Part shown: positions 32,414 through 43,457 of the stretch, piece by piece
How the letters are laid out: every line of letters begins with the position of its first letter
How positions within the stretch are numbered: the first letter of the stretch is position 1
Source of the DNA: Beroe ovata
Lineage: Eukaryota > Ctenophora > Nuda > Beroida > Beroidae
Assembly (NCBI GenBank): GCA_946803715.1
Contig: CAMPET010000077.1
Location: forward strand, 180,073 to 236,028
Direction of reading: 5' to 3'
DNA length: 55,956 nucleotides
Notes under the pieces: generated by a model
What the model saw: only the letters and a program-made list of their open reading frames with translations
The model's database searches: none
What the model was told of the DNA's origin: nothing
Program-made: the position numbers and the translations under genes

Positions 32414-34306
32414 GGGTTATCGTCCATTTTCCCAAATTAGCAAATTATTTAATTAGCATTCACGGTAGTGTTAAGTTGTTGCAGAATGTAGGTGTTGTTC
32501 ATTACTTAGCAATAGGTCCGATTAGGAGCTTCCCATCAACGATAGTATCAGGTCTTACTTTTGTCGTTAGTGGTTGAATTGAGTTCGATTATCACCATCT
32601 TTGAGACACAGATCTACAGCTTATCGTCACATCTTGACACAAGCTTGTGACGTGGTTACACGATGGTCATCCACGGGAAGTCACTCATAGTCGGCGATAA
32701 TTATATAATACGTGGTCTGATCATCATTGAAATCTTCACCGACTTCGGAGGTACATAGTATCACACTGTTTCGGTATCAGGTGACAACTCGACATGGCAA
32801 TTCCCATCTGAACTATCATGCTTCAAATATAAATGCTTCAACTGTTTTAAGTCGAAGTTGAATCAACTTTAATGAATGTAAATTTCGCAGCGTCAACTAT
32901 CAAAATCGAGTTGTCAAGCCTAGCCATCGCCCATCATGTCAATCGCCATCGCATGCATGTGTGGGTTGATATTATCAGCGATTCAAGCGTAAGTTTGCCA
33001 ATTCTCCGCGCACCCATTTCGATGCAACAGTACCTTGGACCAGCCTTCAGCACTCATCAAGTGTCTCCAATATCACGACATTCGAAAAACGAAACTCATA
33101 TCCGCACGCGTTTTCCTCGCTTGCCTGCCCGTGTTGATGGATTTATTGCTCTGCAGTCCTGCCAATATGAGTTTCCTCTTCCAATTTAATGTTCACCTCC
33201 TCTCCTACACATTATATGTTATGTTCATGCTTCCCCCTGGCTATGAAGTGTTGACGTGACTGCCTAATTGTCTGAATGTCTGGATTGCTAAAAACTTAAA
33301 GTTGGAAGTCCAGCTTCAGGGCTGTCGAATTTGATGTCTTTCCGTTCAACGATTCTAGCTAACCATGTAATTTGATGCAAAAACCAGACTGTTACTATAA
33401 AATTGCGACTTGATTTTGGCTACCTGTTCTGCTTTACTTGAAATTACTGCGTGATTTCGGCTGTTCAGACATTGAAAATGCTGCCAAATTGCCCCACTTA
33501 TTTGGAGAACGCTCATTGGGTGGAGTAGTGATTGGTCATTTAACAGTATAATATCGGGTAGCACCAGCTTAGCCTGGTAACCTATACTGAATTCATTATG
33601 CTACACAGCTATAGTATTGTATTTTGCACCTTACAGAAAACTCTATTAAATTTATCATCGATTTTAAAATTTGATTTTTTTCTCGGGTTCTTCAGTTCGA
33701 CACATGCATATTTCGTTTCTCTCGACGTCCTCTAAAACACTAATAAAACACTGTTATTGAGTGGTCTCCACTAAAAGTTTCATGGCAGAGAAAATTTGGC
33801 TTTGACCCACTTGCATCATGTGTATTTCGCATATGTATTACGAGTACGACTGTTTCTATTGACCGGAAATGATTCTCACTCATCGGTGAGATTAATACCA
33901 ATCACAATTAATACCAGTGACATGGGGCGGGATCGAGCGCCCATGTTTTCATAATTTCGCAAGAGTTCGATAACATATGAACTACTTCAGCCTGGTAGTA
34001 GTTGGGAGTTTTGTTGGTAGATTTGTTCTCCGAGTGCGTGACTTTGTCATGCATTCATTCCAGGCTATTGCTGCAATACTTCCTGTCTATATTATAGTAC
34101 TGAGCAGTTTATAATCTAGAGACTGTCTGAAGTAGAAATTGCAGTATTTCTAGTAGAAATTCTACATCAGGCTACCGCTCATATATCAGCACTTAGTACA
34201 TCGAGAGATTCAAGAGTTATAGTTTCGTTGTATTTAGCTATCATTGAGACTTTCCGACGTACTAAAATCTCGATAACTGTTTTACAGGAAGCTTTAAAAG
34301 AAAGGT

Positions 34307-36422
34307 ATGGCTGATTCCGAAGATTTCGAGAGTAACAAAACTGCTGATTTATCTATTGGGTACATCTACACCTCTATTTGTGTGCTTGGGTGAGTACTTT
34401 TTAGGTTGCTAATATCAGTATCGAGAATTCAGAACAATTAGCTTCAATTTCAAATGTCTTATTTATGGAGTATTACTCATTCTCAGGACGGTTTTCAATG
34501 CCATGATGTTGTGTGTGATTCTTTCCAAAGTTCTGAAGAAGCAAGTTAACCCCACATCTATCATCATGCTGCAACTCTGTTTTATTGATCTGATTGGGTG
34601 TTCCATCCAGGCCCCTCCCATACCTTACGGACTGGTAGGTGTTGCTAGTGCTACGGTTCAGCTTTTTCTATCATATTGAGCAACATCCAAGTTTGAGCAA
34701 CACTTGCTATTTGTGTTAGCACGAATATCCCTCATACTGATAATATTAATACCTTTAATTGTGTTTAAATAATTGCCAAATAAAGCATGATTTCTTCGTC
34801 AAGACTGACATATTATCACATCATATTTCATTGGGAGAATAGGTTCCATCAAACAATGATATATTGCGATGAATAATTGTACCAGCTGACTAGTGACTAT
34901 TCCAGCTGAGAGGTAGGAATTTCACCATCACAGACAAGGGTGACTACATGAGGTTCTGTGACGTGTTCGGATATCTGTCCACTCTCCTCCCCCTTCTCTC
35001 AATCTACCTCACATTCAACCTGTGCTTTATCAGGTATGGTTCAACGATAACCTTCCCAGTAGGAGCCATGCCCAATTTTTGAATCACGAATCTTGGTATT
35101 TTCTTGATTTCAATCAGGGGTAATTTTCGTATCTTAATTATGGCGTCCAGATCCTATGAATATGGGCGTGGTCACTCATGACACACTCCACGTCAGGTTT
35201 ATAGGCGTGTACTACGTGTTTGACAGTAAGAGACTGATGACAGTTCCCAGAGCCCTGGTTCTCAGTGTTGTATCCTGGGTAACCCCTCTCCTGGTTGCAG
35301 CCCTTCCCTTCTACAGTGGTGACCACTATCGGGTGAGTCATGCAGCTCTCACTGTTCACAGCGAGTTTGGTTGCCTCTGACTTTATGCTGTTTTTGACTT
35401 TTGGTTGTCTGTGACTTTTGGTTGTTTGTAAGTTTGTACCAGTTTTCTCAGTCCGTCATACAATACAAGCTGTAGCGTAGGTGTTTAAAAAGTAGTAATA
35501 AATTATTACTAATAATCGATTTGGAAATAGAGAATGAAAATCTGCCATTGTTCTAGGTCCTCTGATTTATTTTCAGTACGTAGAGAGAATCGGTGCTTTT
35601 TACATGGAAATAAAGCCTGACCATCTCTCCCCAAAACTTGTCAGATTCTTCATCAACCTGTCCATCACGGTCCCATTTGCAATCATAGTGGTGTGCTGCA
35701 TACTCGTCGTGAGAAAGTTGAGACAGGGAGGCGAGTCTCCGGTTGAAGAAACCGAGACTCCATATATGCAGGGTCTCCGGCCGCGAACTTTCACTCGGAG
35801 CTCAAGCACATCGATGTCGAAAATATCCTCGCAGCTCGGCGGATTTTCTCGGGAGAATTCACAACATAGCGTGCTAAAAGATGATGATTCTCCCACCACT
35901 GCAGCAGCTGCTGTCAACCTGTTCCGTGAGAACTCACGCGTGTGGCTGCGTGAGACGTCACGCGAACTCCTCCGAAACACTATCTCACGTCTGTCAGTCA
36001 CGCGCTCACACCGTCAGCTCTCACGCTCGCACTCCCAGCTCCAGGATACGGGGAGCTCACGCCGGGCAAGCATCACGATAACCATTATCACGGTGGCGTT
36101 TATCATATCCTACGGTCCGTACATGATCCTATGGATCTACTCGCTGCTCGTTCATGAGCTCCGAGTGTTTGAGCCCATTGTACACGCGACCTCCGCCCAC
36201 TGGTACATCTATCTCTATATCTACCTAATTTCGACCACTCTGCTCAGCACTTTCAACTCCTGCATCTTCCCCCTTATCTACTTCATCAGAATAAAGGGTA
36301 GGGTCTGTGGACAGAGAGTCGCCGTGGAGCCTGTGGAAAACAACTGGATGAAAATGCTGGATGACGTTAAGAGGGCTGATTATCAGAAAGTGAGGGACGA
36401 TGAGGACCAAAACTTAATTTGA
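34307..36422 (+). CDS. rhodopsin-family (class A) G-protein-coupled receptor, paralogue 2
   Basis: Five exons, 34307-34389, 34487-34634, 34906-35033, 35197-35332 and 35577-36422, give 446 residues. The first four exons have exactly the lengths of receptor 1 (83, 148, 128, 136 bp) and identical phases, so this is a tandem duplicate. It keeps Asn1.50 (GTVFNAMML), Asp2.50, the helix-6 Pro and the NSCIFPLIYF helix-7 signature. Helix 3 again lacks DRY (CFIRFIGVYYVF). The third intracellular loop is diverged from receptor 1 but also Ser/Arg-rich, with FSRENSQ shared as ALSRENSQ. The C-terminal tail after KGRV is unrelated to that of receptor 1. Unlike receptor 1 there is an acceptor just before the ATG, implying an untranslated upstream exon. 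Confidence 0.88.
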
Positions 36423-36986
36423 TCAGGAATAGAAAGAAAGAGACTGATTTTTGTCTTGAAGTCTGGAAAATAAGTTGTAAGCTGACGTCTGCCGACTGTT
36501 TAATGAAAAGGTGTTGCTGTTATTTCAACTCCCCTGTTTTTGTTCAAGCGATACAGCTCCCTTGTTAGGTTGTGTTCTGTAAGTGTACAGTCTATAATAA
36601 CCTTGGAACCCGTGTTCGAAACTGTTTCTGTGTTTGTTGCTGAGAGATGGATTATCTGTTAATGAACCGAAAATATTTGTCACCTTTCCATCAGGAAGTA
36701 TAATATAGAACTTGTCAATGTTGTTTGAAGCTTCAAAACTCCCAAAACTAGTTTGAATTCTTTTCGGCGGTAGATATTCCTAGGTAAATTAATTCGATGA
36801 ATAGAAAAGAAATTGAACAACTTTCTCCATTACGAATGGTTCAAGATAAGACTTACCTTCTCAGATTGAATGTACTCCACTCCTGCCCTCAGTCCTCAGC
36901 TATTAGTAGTACCATCAAAATTTCATCATGATTGATCCTCAAAACGGACTTTGAAATTGTCCTTCACTCCATGGCCCTGGTAAGTG

Positions 36987-37009
36987 GTAACCCTGGTAAC
37001 CATGGTAAC
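36987..37009. promoter_or_regulatory. two overlapping RFX X-box palindromes
   Basis: GTAACCCTGGTAAC (36987-37000) and GTAACCATGGTAAC (36996-37009) share the central GGTAAC. Both match the X-box pattern GTNRCC, two bases, GGYAAC. They lie about 40 bp before a TATA box and 760 bp before the DNAI1 ATG. Confidence 0.65.
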
Positions 37010-37047
37010 AGCTTCAGAACAATCCCGCACCACGACCCCCCCTGTGA

Positions 37048-37057
37048 TATATATAAA
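37048..37057 (+). promoter_or_regulatory. TATA box, possible distal DNAI1 promoter
   Basis: TATATATAAA in a GC-richer setting, just downstream of the X-box pair and upstream of a GTAAGA donor. Could start a transcript with an untranslated exon that splices towards DNAI1. Confidence 0.4.
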
Positions 37058-37640
37058 GAGAGCCTGGACCTGAAAGGCCCACAAGAGGATTATCCCGAGA
37101 GGGATACTGCCTGGCTCTAGACAGCCGGAGCTGCCACGAGGGGGAACAGGGGAGGGGGGCGAGACGGTAAGAAAAATAAGAGAGAAGAGGGATAAAAAGT
37201 TAAAAGAAGGAGGGAATACCTTTACCAATACTAAAACCTGAGGCCGGAGGCCTAAGCCAGACGGTGCACAGAGTAAGCGTTGTNGTGTGTGTGTGTGTGC
37301 TCCTAGGATGTGAGCTCAGTGTTAGTTAGAGGTATGGCCGTGCTTCTTACTCTCAGAATTAGATCATCATCACGACTATCACGACCAGTGATTGAAGCTC
37401 GTCCAGGGATAGGATTTTGTTTCACCGTAAACTATTTGTCAACCACTGAACCAGTAGTGATTTGCATCGTAATCATCATATTATCTGTAAATGTCCATAA
37501 CTACCGCACTGCACATATTATGTTAGTATCAAATATCCATTATTAAAAGCAGTTAGCATTATATCCAAGAGTGGGCGGGCGCGTGCAGCGTCTTTAGCCC
37601 TCTATAGTATTGCAGGTGGCGTGTGTTGCTGAAACTGTGG

Positions 37641-37654
37641 GTTGCTATAGCAAC
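37641..37654. promoter_or_regulatory. RFX X-box, perfect palindrome
   Basis: GTTGCTATAGCAAC is a perfect 14-bp palindrome matching the RFX X-box, 111 bp before the DNAI1 ATG. RFX factors are the standard activators of axonemal genes. Confidence 0.75.
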
Positions 37655-37764
37655 GCAACACATACCCACCACGCTGCCCGACAGCAGCAACGTACAATAT
37701 ATTTAGTTTATTGGATACGTGTATTTGTGTTGGGTCATTGTTTTGTGTATTAACACACGTCATC

Positions 37765-40700
37765 ATGTCAGCTGGAGTTACAGATGTGAGTATCATGGGA
37801 GGGGGATAATAGGGGGTAAAAGTGGGCGTGGTTTTCTGAAGAAAACTCCTGTGACTAGTGGGGGATCACATTTTGAATAACGGAGATTGGTCCCCGGCAT
37901 TAATGATTATTTACCGTACATGGATACTGCTATGAAATCATATTTAACCATCCATCATATTTCAATCCAACTCTGTGGTACATATTCTGTGAAAATGTAT
38001 AGTCTCGCCATGGCTCGTATTATCCGTGCCTCTCATCGGCTTATCTCAAGAACTCCTACACAAGGGACAAGCGGGTCCTCCATCGGGTCGTCCTCTAACC
38101 TACTCCAGGTGTTGCTCCATGTTGCCCCATAGCAACCGTGTTAATGTGTGTCATTGCTGGGGAGGAACTCTGTATTGCCATAGCAACCAATTGTCATTTC
38201 TATAGCAACTGTTGTAGCTCCACTTTTGCATAATTAACTTGAAACAACCGGTTGTCAGGGCAACTGTGCCAATAATAGGTATTAGGACAACCTATAGTTG
38301 GTGATACCATGTACCATGGCATCGTGTTAAGACAGAATGTTGCATGTTAAGTATCTGGTACCAACTTTCTCCATGTGTTACACGTGTACAATCATTGTAC
38401 ATTGCACATGGCATCGTTGTTTCGAGGCTGCAGCAACAGTGGTCTGTGAAATAAAATCCCTCTGCCATATTGTGGGCGTATCACAACATGCCTCCCTAAA
38501 TCCCATAAATCATGCTCATATTTAGAGTCAATTTGAGATCTTATTCATTAGAAAACAATTCATTTGTTACCTAAATAAGCAACGTATGTTTCCAAGCAAC
38601 AGATACATATGTTATGATTCATACCATTTTACCTTTCAAATACTCCCGCATATTATTCAGCAAATCAGCAGCTTGTGGCCTCGTATTATAAATGTCAAGC
38701 ATTTCTCCTCGTCACTCGCATTTGTCGGCTAACTGATATCGCACCACCCATTTTCACGGCCCGCCTCGTTGGAACATTTTCCGAAATGTTTCAGCCCAAA
38801 GTCCTGATGAAGCCGGATGATCAGCTGGACTTGACACCAGAGGAGCTGAAGGAAGAGTTCACTAGGATTCTTACTGCGAATAATCCACATGCACCCAGCA
38901 ACATCGTCCGGTACAGCTTCAAGGTGATGACGGTGTCAATTTGACACCGCTGATTGACACATACATTGCCTAACATTTGGCACCGCTTCCATTCAATGTT
39001 CTGACATCATTCAATGTTCTGACATCACTGCTTGACACCACCACTGACACCTCCCCAGGATTGCTGCTACAAGATGAAAGTTGGGGTGAATCAGCTGGCG
39101 GTTCATTTCAACATGAACGGAAACATGCTGCACAAGGAGAGCGATGAGGGACGGAGGCAGCTGGCCAGGATGGGGCTGGGGGATGCCCATGCAGAGCAGA
39201 GCATCAGTGATGTGGCTGTGGAAGAGGAGGAGGAGGAAGAAGAGGAATTGGAGGTGGAGGCAGAGGTGAGGAATTTGGAGCACGAGATCACAATCCTCAC
39301 GTGACAATCCTCACGTGTTGGTCTGAGTTGTAGGAGTGATGGAGGTGGTGGAATTCTTGAAAATAAATGATTCATTCTACCTGAAAAGGATCTAGCTCTC
39401 TTATGCCTATTGATATAGTTATTTTGGCACATTTGAAATTGATTCATTTCAGGAAGATAAGGAAGCAGATGAGCCCAAGGAAGTTCCAATCATTAAGCCA
39501 CAGGAAACCACTCTTAGGAATCAGTTCAACTTCAGTGAGCGGGCTTCACAGACATTCAACAACCCTTACAGGGTTTGTGGTAGCTTTCATGTCACCACTT
39601 CTTTGCCGACACTTCTTGTCACTGACACTGCTTATTATTTTCCTTGAAACCATTTCTGATTGACACCACATGCAATTTACACCATTTTACCTTACACTCC
39701 CCCCTGACACCACTCTATCCCCTGACACAACTCTGCTCCTGACACCACTCTATCCCCTGACACCATTCCTCCCCCTGACACCACTCTTTTCCCTGACACC
39801 ACTCCTTTCCCTGACACCACACTATCCCCTGACACCACTCTGCTGCTGACACCACTCTATCCCTCACACAGGAACGTGGCACCTCCACTGAGCCACCTCC
39901 CTGTGGCAACTTCTGCGCCACCGCTAACCAATGGGAAATGTACGATGCTTATACGGAGGAGCTGGAGCGCCAGGAGAAGTTGAAGGAGAAGCAGCAGAAG
40001 AGAGACAGTAAGGATGATAAGAGGGGAGCTCACAGTAAGGCACAGCATGCTGATACTCCTGTGTCATCCGCAGACGAGATTCATAGAATTGGGAAACCTG
40101 CCAAGATTATAGAGCGCATGGTGAACCAGAACACCCATGATGAAATCGCACAGGTTTCGAAATCTTGCACCTTAACACGTCTTTGAGTTTTAATGAGTGA
40201 CCTCTCAAAATCAGAATATAATTCGAAACTGAAAATTTCTCAAAATTGTATAGGTGCTGTAACTAACTTAACGTGTCGGTTTTCACAGGATTTCAAATAC
40301 TGGGAAGACGCATCAGATGAGTTCAAGGGTAACGAAGGGACCCTCCTGCCCCTCTGGCCCTTCAAATCGGACAAAACAAAGAAACTGGCCGTTACCGCCC
40401 TCATGTTTAGCACAAAGTACACAGACATGTTTGCGGTTGGTCACGGCAGTTACGACTTCTTGAAGCAGGGACACGGCATGATCTGCATCTACTCTTTGAA
40501 GAACCCATCTTTCCCCGAATTCACATACACAACAGATAGCGGAGTCATGTGCTTCGATTTCCACCCCGAACAACCCTGGCTCCTAGCTGTCGGGTTCTAC
40601 GATGGAACTGTCGCGGTGTACAGCTTGCGGAAGAAAACCCAACAGCCCAAGTACATCTCGACAGCGAGTTGCGGCAAGCACACGGACACGGTGTGGCAGG

Positions 40701-42387
40701 TACGGTGGCAGGAGAACGACCTGGACAACCAGCTGACGTTCTACTCACTGTCCAGTGATGGACGGGTCACGTGCTGGACGCTGACAAAGAACGAGCTCCA
40801 CAGCACGGATATCATCCTGCTCAGGCTTAGTCCGGGAGAAGAACCGGATCCTAAGAACGGGGGACTTGATCTGGGTGGGTGAATCACAGGGTGGACCCTT
40901 CCCACACACGGGGTGTAATATCGAAATAGATCACGTTCAAATCACTCTTAGGACTCAAATTCATGTCTATCATTTCGTGGAATAGAAAATGAATTGACTC
41001 ACTGATTTGAGATGACATTGCAATGCTCTCTACAGCGTGTGGGACATGTTTCGATTTCCACAAAGACACGAGCTATCTCTTCCTGGTGGGAACCGAAGAG
41101 GGAAAGATACACAAATGTAGCAAGCACTACAGTTCACAGTTCCTTGATACGTATAATGCACACCAAATGGCGGTGTATGCGGTACGGTGGAACAAGTTTC
41201 ATCCCCGTGTCTTTGCCAGTTGTAGTGCGGACTGGACCGTAAAGATCTGGGATCATGCTTGCAGGTGAGCTGAGGGATTGTGTGTGTGTAACGTGTGTGT
41301 TTGTGTGTTTGTGTGTGTTTGTGTGTGACGTGTGTGTTTGTGTGTGACGTGTGTGTTTGTGTGTGTCTGTGTGTGTTTGTGTGTCTGTCTTCTTGTGCTA
41401 ATGACTATCACTATGGTACGAGTAGGTGGAAACTTTTGGGTATATTGATGAGTCAGGACTGAATATAGTCGATAGGGCTGTTATTTTTCTCACTCATAGG
41501 ATTCATTCTCCTCTTATCTGCTCCCCCGATCCCGTATTCCACCTTGTCTTGATAATCATTTCCCTGACCGTTACAAGTACAAACACGTTTCAGTGAGCCG
41601 ATGTTTACATTTGATCTCGGCAACTCGGTCGGGGACGTTGTCTGGTCTCCCTACTCATCCACTGTGTTTGGGGCAGTAACCGACGACGGGTGTGTCCACA
41701 TATTCGATCTCAGTGTGGAGAAATACGAGCCACTCTGTCAACAAGCGGGTTAGTTTGCAGGATCTCCGCATTTAACGTTTTCCCGCGGTTTTCACTTTCC
41801 ATTGTCTGTGTGTTTTTGAAATCAACTTTGGTCAAGACAGAGTAGTCATGTGCTTAGCCTGGCGAACACGGTGGAGATCTTTGCTGTACGGCATGTTTAA
41901 CAAGAAATCGAGACCGTAGGGTTCCGTACAGACCACTCTGTCACAGAAGTTGATAGCCTAATCACTCATTCACTAAAATCTTGTCCAGTAGTCCAGACGA
42001 AGAAAACAAAAGTGAACCACCTGGTTTTCAACGAACACTACCCCATTGTACTAGTAGGAGATGATAGAGGAAATTCCCTGACTCTAAAACTCAGCCCTAA
42101 CCTCCGCAAATGTCTCAAGGTGAGCGGGGGCAGAGTTTGGCTCATTTTCAATTAGATAGTCCGTTGAAATCATTATCTCCTAAATTCGGTATTAGTATTT
42201 AGTATGAAGCTCTCTTTTACTATGAAGTCCCTCTTGACGATACAATCACCACGTGCAGGAGAAAACCTATTCACGCGAGAACGAGATTGAGAAGATGGAG
42301 AAACTGTTGGAGCTGGTGAGGGAACCTGTCGGGGGTGAGAGTTCGGTTCCGGCCGCTGCTGCTGAGCCTGTTGCAGCTGACGCGTGA
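37765..42387 (+). CDS. DNAI1: axonemal dynein intermediate chain 1 (outer arm), WD40 protein
   Basis: Exons 38795-38923, 39059-39265, 39453-39572, 39872-40153, 40289-40874, 41036-41264, 41594-41748, 41989-42119 and 42259-42387 join in frame to 655 residues. A likely first coding exon at 37765-37785 (MSAGVTD, phase 0) fits, but another N-terminal exon may be missed. Family segments include [16 protein letters not shown], the SDEGRRQ block, [56 protein letters not shown], then WD repeats with [68 protein letters not shown] and [18 protein letters not shown]. Human DNAI1 is 699 residues. It forms the outer-arm intermediate-chain pair with DNAI2. A Glu run (about 39221-39250) replaces the acidic linker. 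Expression is probably controlled by the RFX sites listed nearby. Confidence 0.95.
38121..38264. promoter_or_regulatory. cluster of RFX X-box-like sites in DNAI1 intron 1
   Basis: Sites seen: GTTGCCCCATAGCAAC (38121-38136), ATTGCCATAGCAAC (38174-38187), the half site CTATAGCAAC (38200-38209) and GTTGTCAGGGCAAC (38251-38264). A further one, GTTTCCAAGCAAC, lies at 38588-38600. Each has the two half sites of an X-box with at most small deviations. Their density so close to a cilium gene suggests an intronic enhancer. Confidence 0.55.
38988..39027. repeat. 18-bp direct duplication in DNAI1 intron
   Basis: ATTCAATGTTCTGACATC occurs twice in tandem, and both copies are followed by TGACACC-type words related to the larger minisatellite at 39700. 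Confidence 0.75.
39700..39868. repeat. 18-19-bp minisatellite in DNAI1 intron
   Basis: About nine variants of CCTGACACCACTCTATCC in tandem immediately before the acceptor of the exon at 39872. The pyrimidine-rich strand may serve as an extended polypyrimidine tract. The reverse strand reads an apparent EWCQGK peptide repeat, which I regard as an artefact. Confidence 0.92.
41279..41395. repeat. GT/TTTG-rich microsatellite in DNAI1 intron
   Basis: A compound repeat of GTGTGTTT and GTGTGACGTGTG units directly after the donor at 41265. Confidence 0.9.
41819..41963 (-). repeat. dispersed repeat, copy 2 of 2, in DNAI1 intron
   Basis: Inverted relative to the copy at 2634-2777, with roughly 90 percent identity by eye over about 145 bp. 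Its right end is about 25 bp before the acceptor at 41988, so it supplies part of the branch-point region. Terminal inverted repeats are clearer here: ATCAACTTTGGTCAAGACAG at the left and CTGTCACAGAAGTTGAT at the right. Confidence 0.8.
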
Positions 42388-42756
42388 TCAGGGAATCGCA
42401 TGATCAGGGAATCGCGTGATGATCTGATTGTGTGGATGTTCTCAGACTGGATAAGCAATATTTATATTGTTAATGTTTCAAAGTTGGGATCCGGATATTC
42501 GGTGTAAGTGTAACTGTAAGTTCAATTAACGCCAATCACCGTGGACTACAAGTACAATCATTGCCATTTGTGCAACGTAAGTCCAACTCCAACTGAATTA
42601 GCTGTTGGACTTTTCTCTCGAATACACTGACACTGTCAGTGACAGTAACACTATGGGAATCAGTGTTCTTGCGTTAGTCTAACGCAGTAACTGACACAGA
42701 CAATAACACAATAGCGGTAAGTGCGTGACGTCTATTTCAGTAACATTTTTATTTAT

Positions 42757-42871
42757 TTGTCTAGCGATGCTAAACCGCTGATGCAAGCTGTCTGAGAGTG
42801 AGAATGAGTTTGCGCCGAGCGCGCAAAACGAAATTCTCGACAGGGTGTATCAATCTATAATCGTTCGACAA
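42757..42871 (-). mobile_element. miniature inverted-repeat transposon, copy B (115 bp)
   Basis: Same family as 5643-5760, inverted. The ends are TTGTCTAGCGATGCTAAACC and, on the other side, CGTTCGACAA. It is flanked by the direct repeat TTATTTAT (42749-42756 and 42872-42879). It retains the core AACGAAATTCTCGACAGGG and one copy of the CTGATGCAAGC word that is triplicated in copy A. Confidence 0.88.
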
Positions 42872-43278
42872 TTATTTATTTGATCTACAAGTACATGAAC
42901 ATCCATTGTGATTTGATTTGAAATTGAACATATGTTTTTCAGCCTGATAAAATAAATCAGGTTCTGTAATCACGACAATGTTTTTGTATTCTAAATCTTA
43001 CTCCGTCTCCTGCTGCGACGTTCCGTTGCCTTCCAGTTCCATATGCAAATGCTGCTATGCGCACACGTACACTGCAGTGCCATGGCAATGGCATATAAAT
43101 ATAATGACAGGCATTGCAGGGTGGATGGCGGAGTGCCGCATGGCGAGTGGTATGGGCAATGGGCATTGCCTCGCCCACAGGCATGGCGCCAGGGCGCCTA
43201 ACGCCCTAACAAATATAATCTGAATGGACAATTAAATGGCAGGCGTGGCCTGGTCTTAATCTTATTTTACTCGGTCAT

Positions 43279-43364
43279 TTGTCTGACGATGCCAGACCGC
43301 TGATGAGAATAAGTTTGCGCCGCGCGCAACGAAATTCTCGACAGGGTCTATCATCGATCGACAA
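43279..43364 (-). mobile_element. miniature inverted-repeat transposon, copy C (86 bp)
   Basis: Starts TTGTCTGACGATGCCAGACC and ends ATCATCGATCGACAA. It is flanked by the perfect 9-bp direct repeat CTCGGTCAT (43270-43278 and 43365-43373). It is an internally shortened form of the same family, lacking the GCTTGCATCAG word, and is 407 bp from copy B. Confidence 0.9.
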
Positions 43365-43457
43365 CTCGGTCATGATCTGAAAAGTCGTTAAATGTGGAAA
43401 AAATCACGGCCTTCGATGAAGGCGCGCGCGCAAGAAACAGTTGTACTTGTAGGATTA

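Larger units (their letters stand above)
31180..34306. other. interval between the minus-strand protease and receptor gene 2
   Basis: Contains the protease promoter, a long GT microsatellite and a region with overlapping low-complexity open frames (32111-32413). Otherwise AT-rich, with no supported exon. An acceptor-like TTTTACAG at 34279-34286, just before the receptor 2 ATG, suggests an untranslated first exon for that gene somewhere in this interval. Confidence 0.5.
36423..37764. other. interval upstream of DNAI1 with promoter-like elements
   Basis: No coding exon seen. It contains overlapping X-box palindromes (36987-37009), a TATA box (37048-37057), a donor-like GACG|GTAAGA near 37165 that could end an untranslated first exon, a GT tract with an uncalled base at 37284, an acceptor-like TATTGCAG just before 37616 and a further X-box at 37641. 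Confidence 0.5.

Noticed and set aside
36926-37228. minus-strand 100-codon frame and plus-strand 62-codon frame
   Set aside because: Neither has a motif; the region is better explained as promoter sequence with X-boxes and a TATA box.
39715-39921. minus-strand open frame encoding repeated EWCQGK
   Set aside because: It is the reverse complement of the intronic 18-bp minisatellite; its length is a multiple of three by chance.
43060-43225. GGCAATGGGCATTGCC and GGCATGGCGCC words suggesting a structured RNA
   Set aside because: Many overlapping short pairings but no single consistent fold; treated as local low-complexity sequence.
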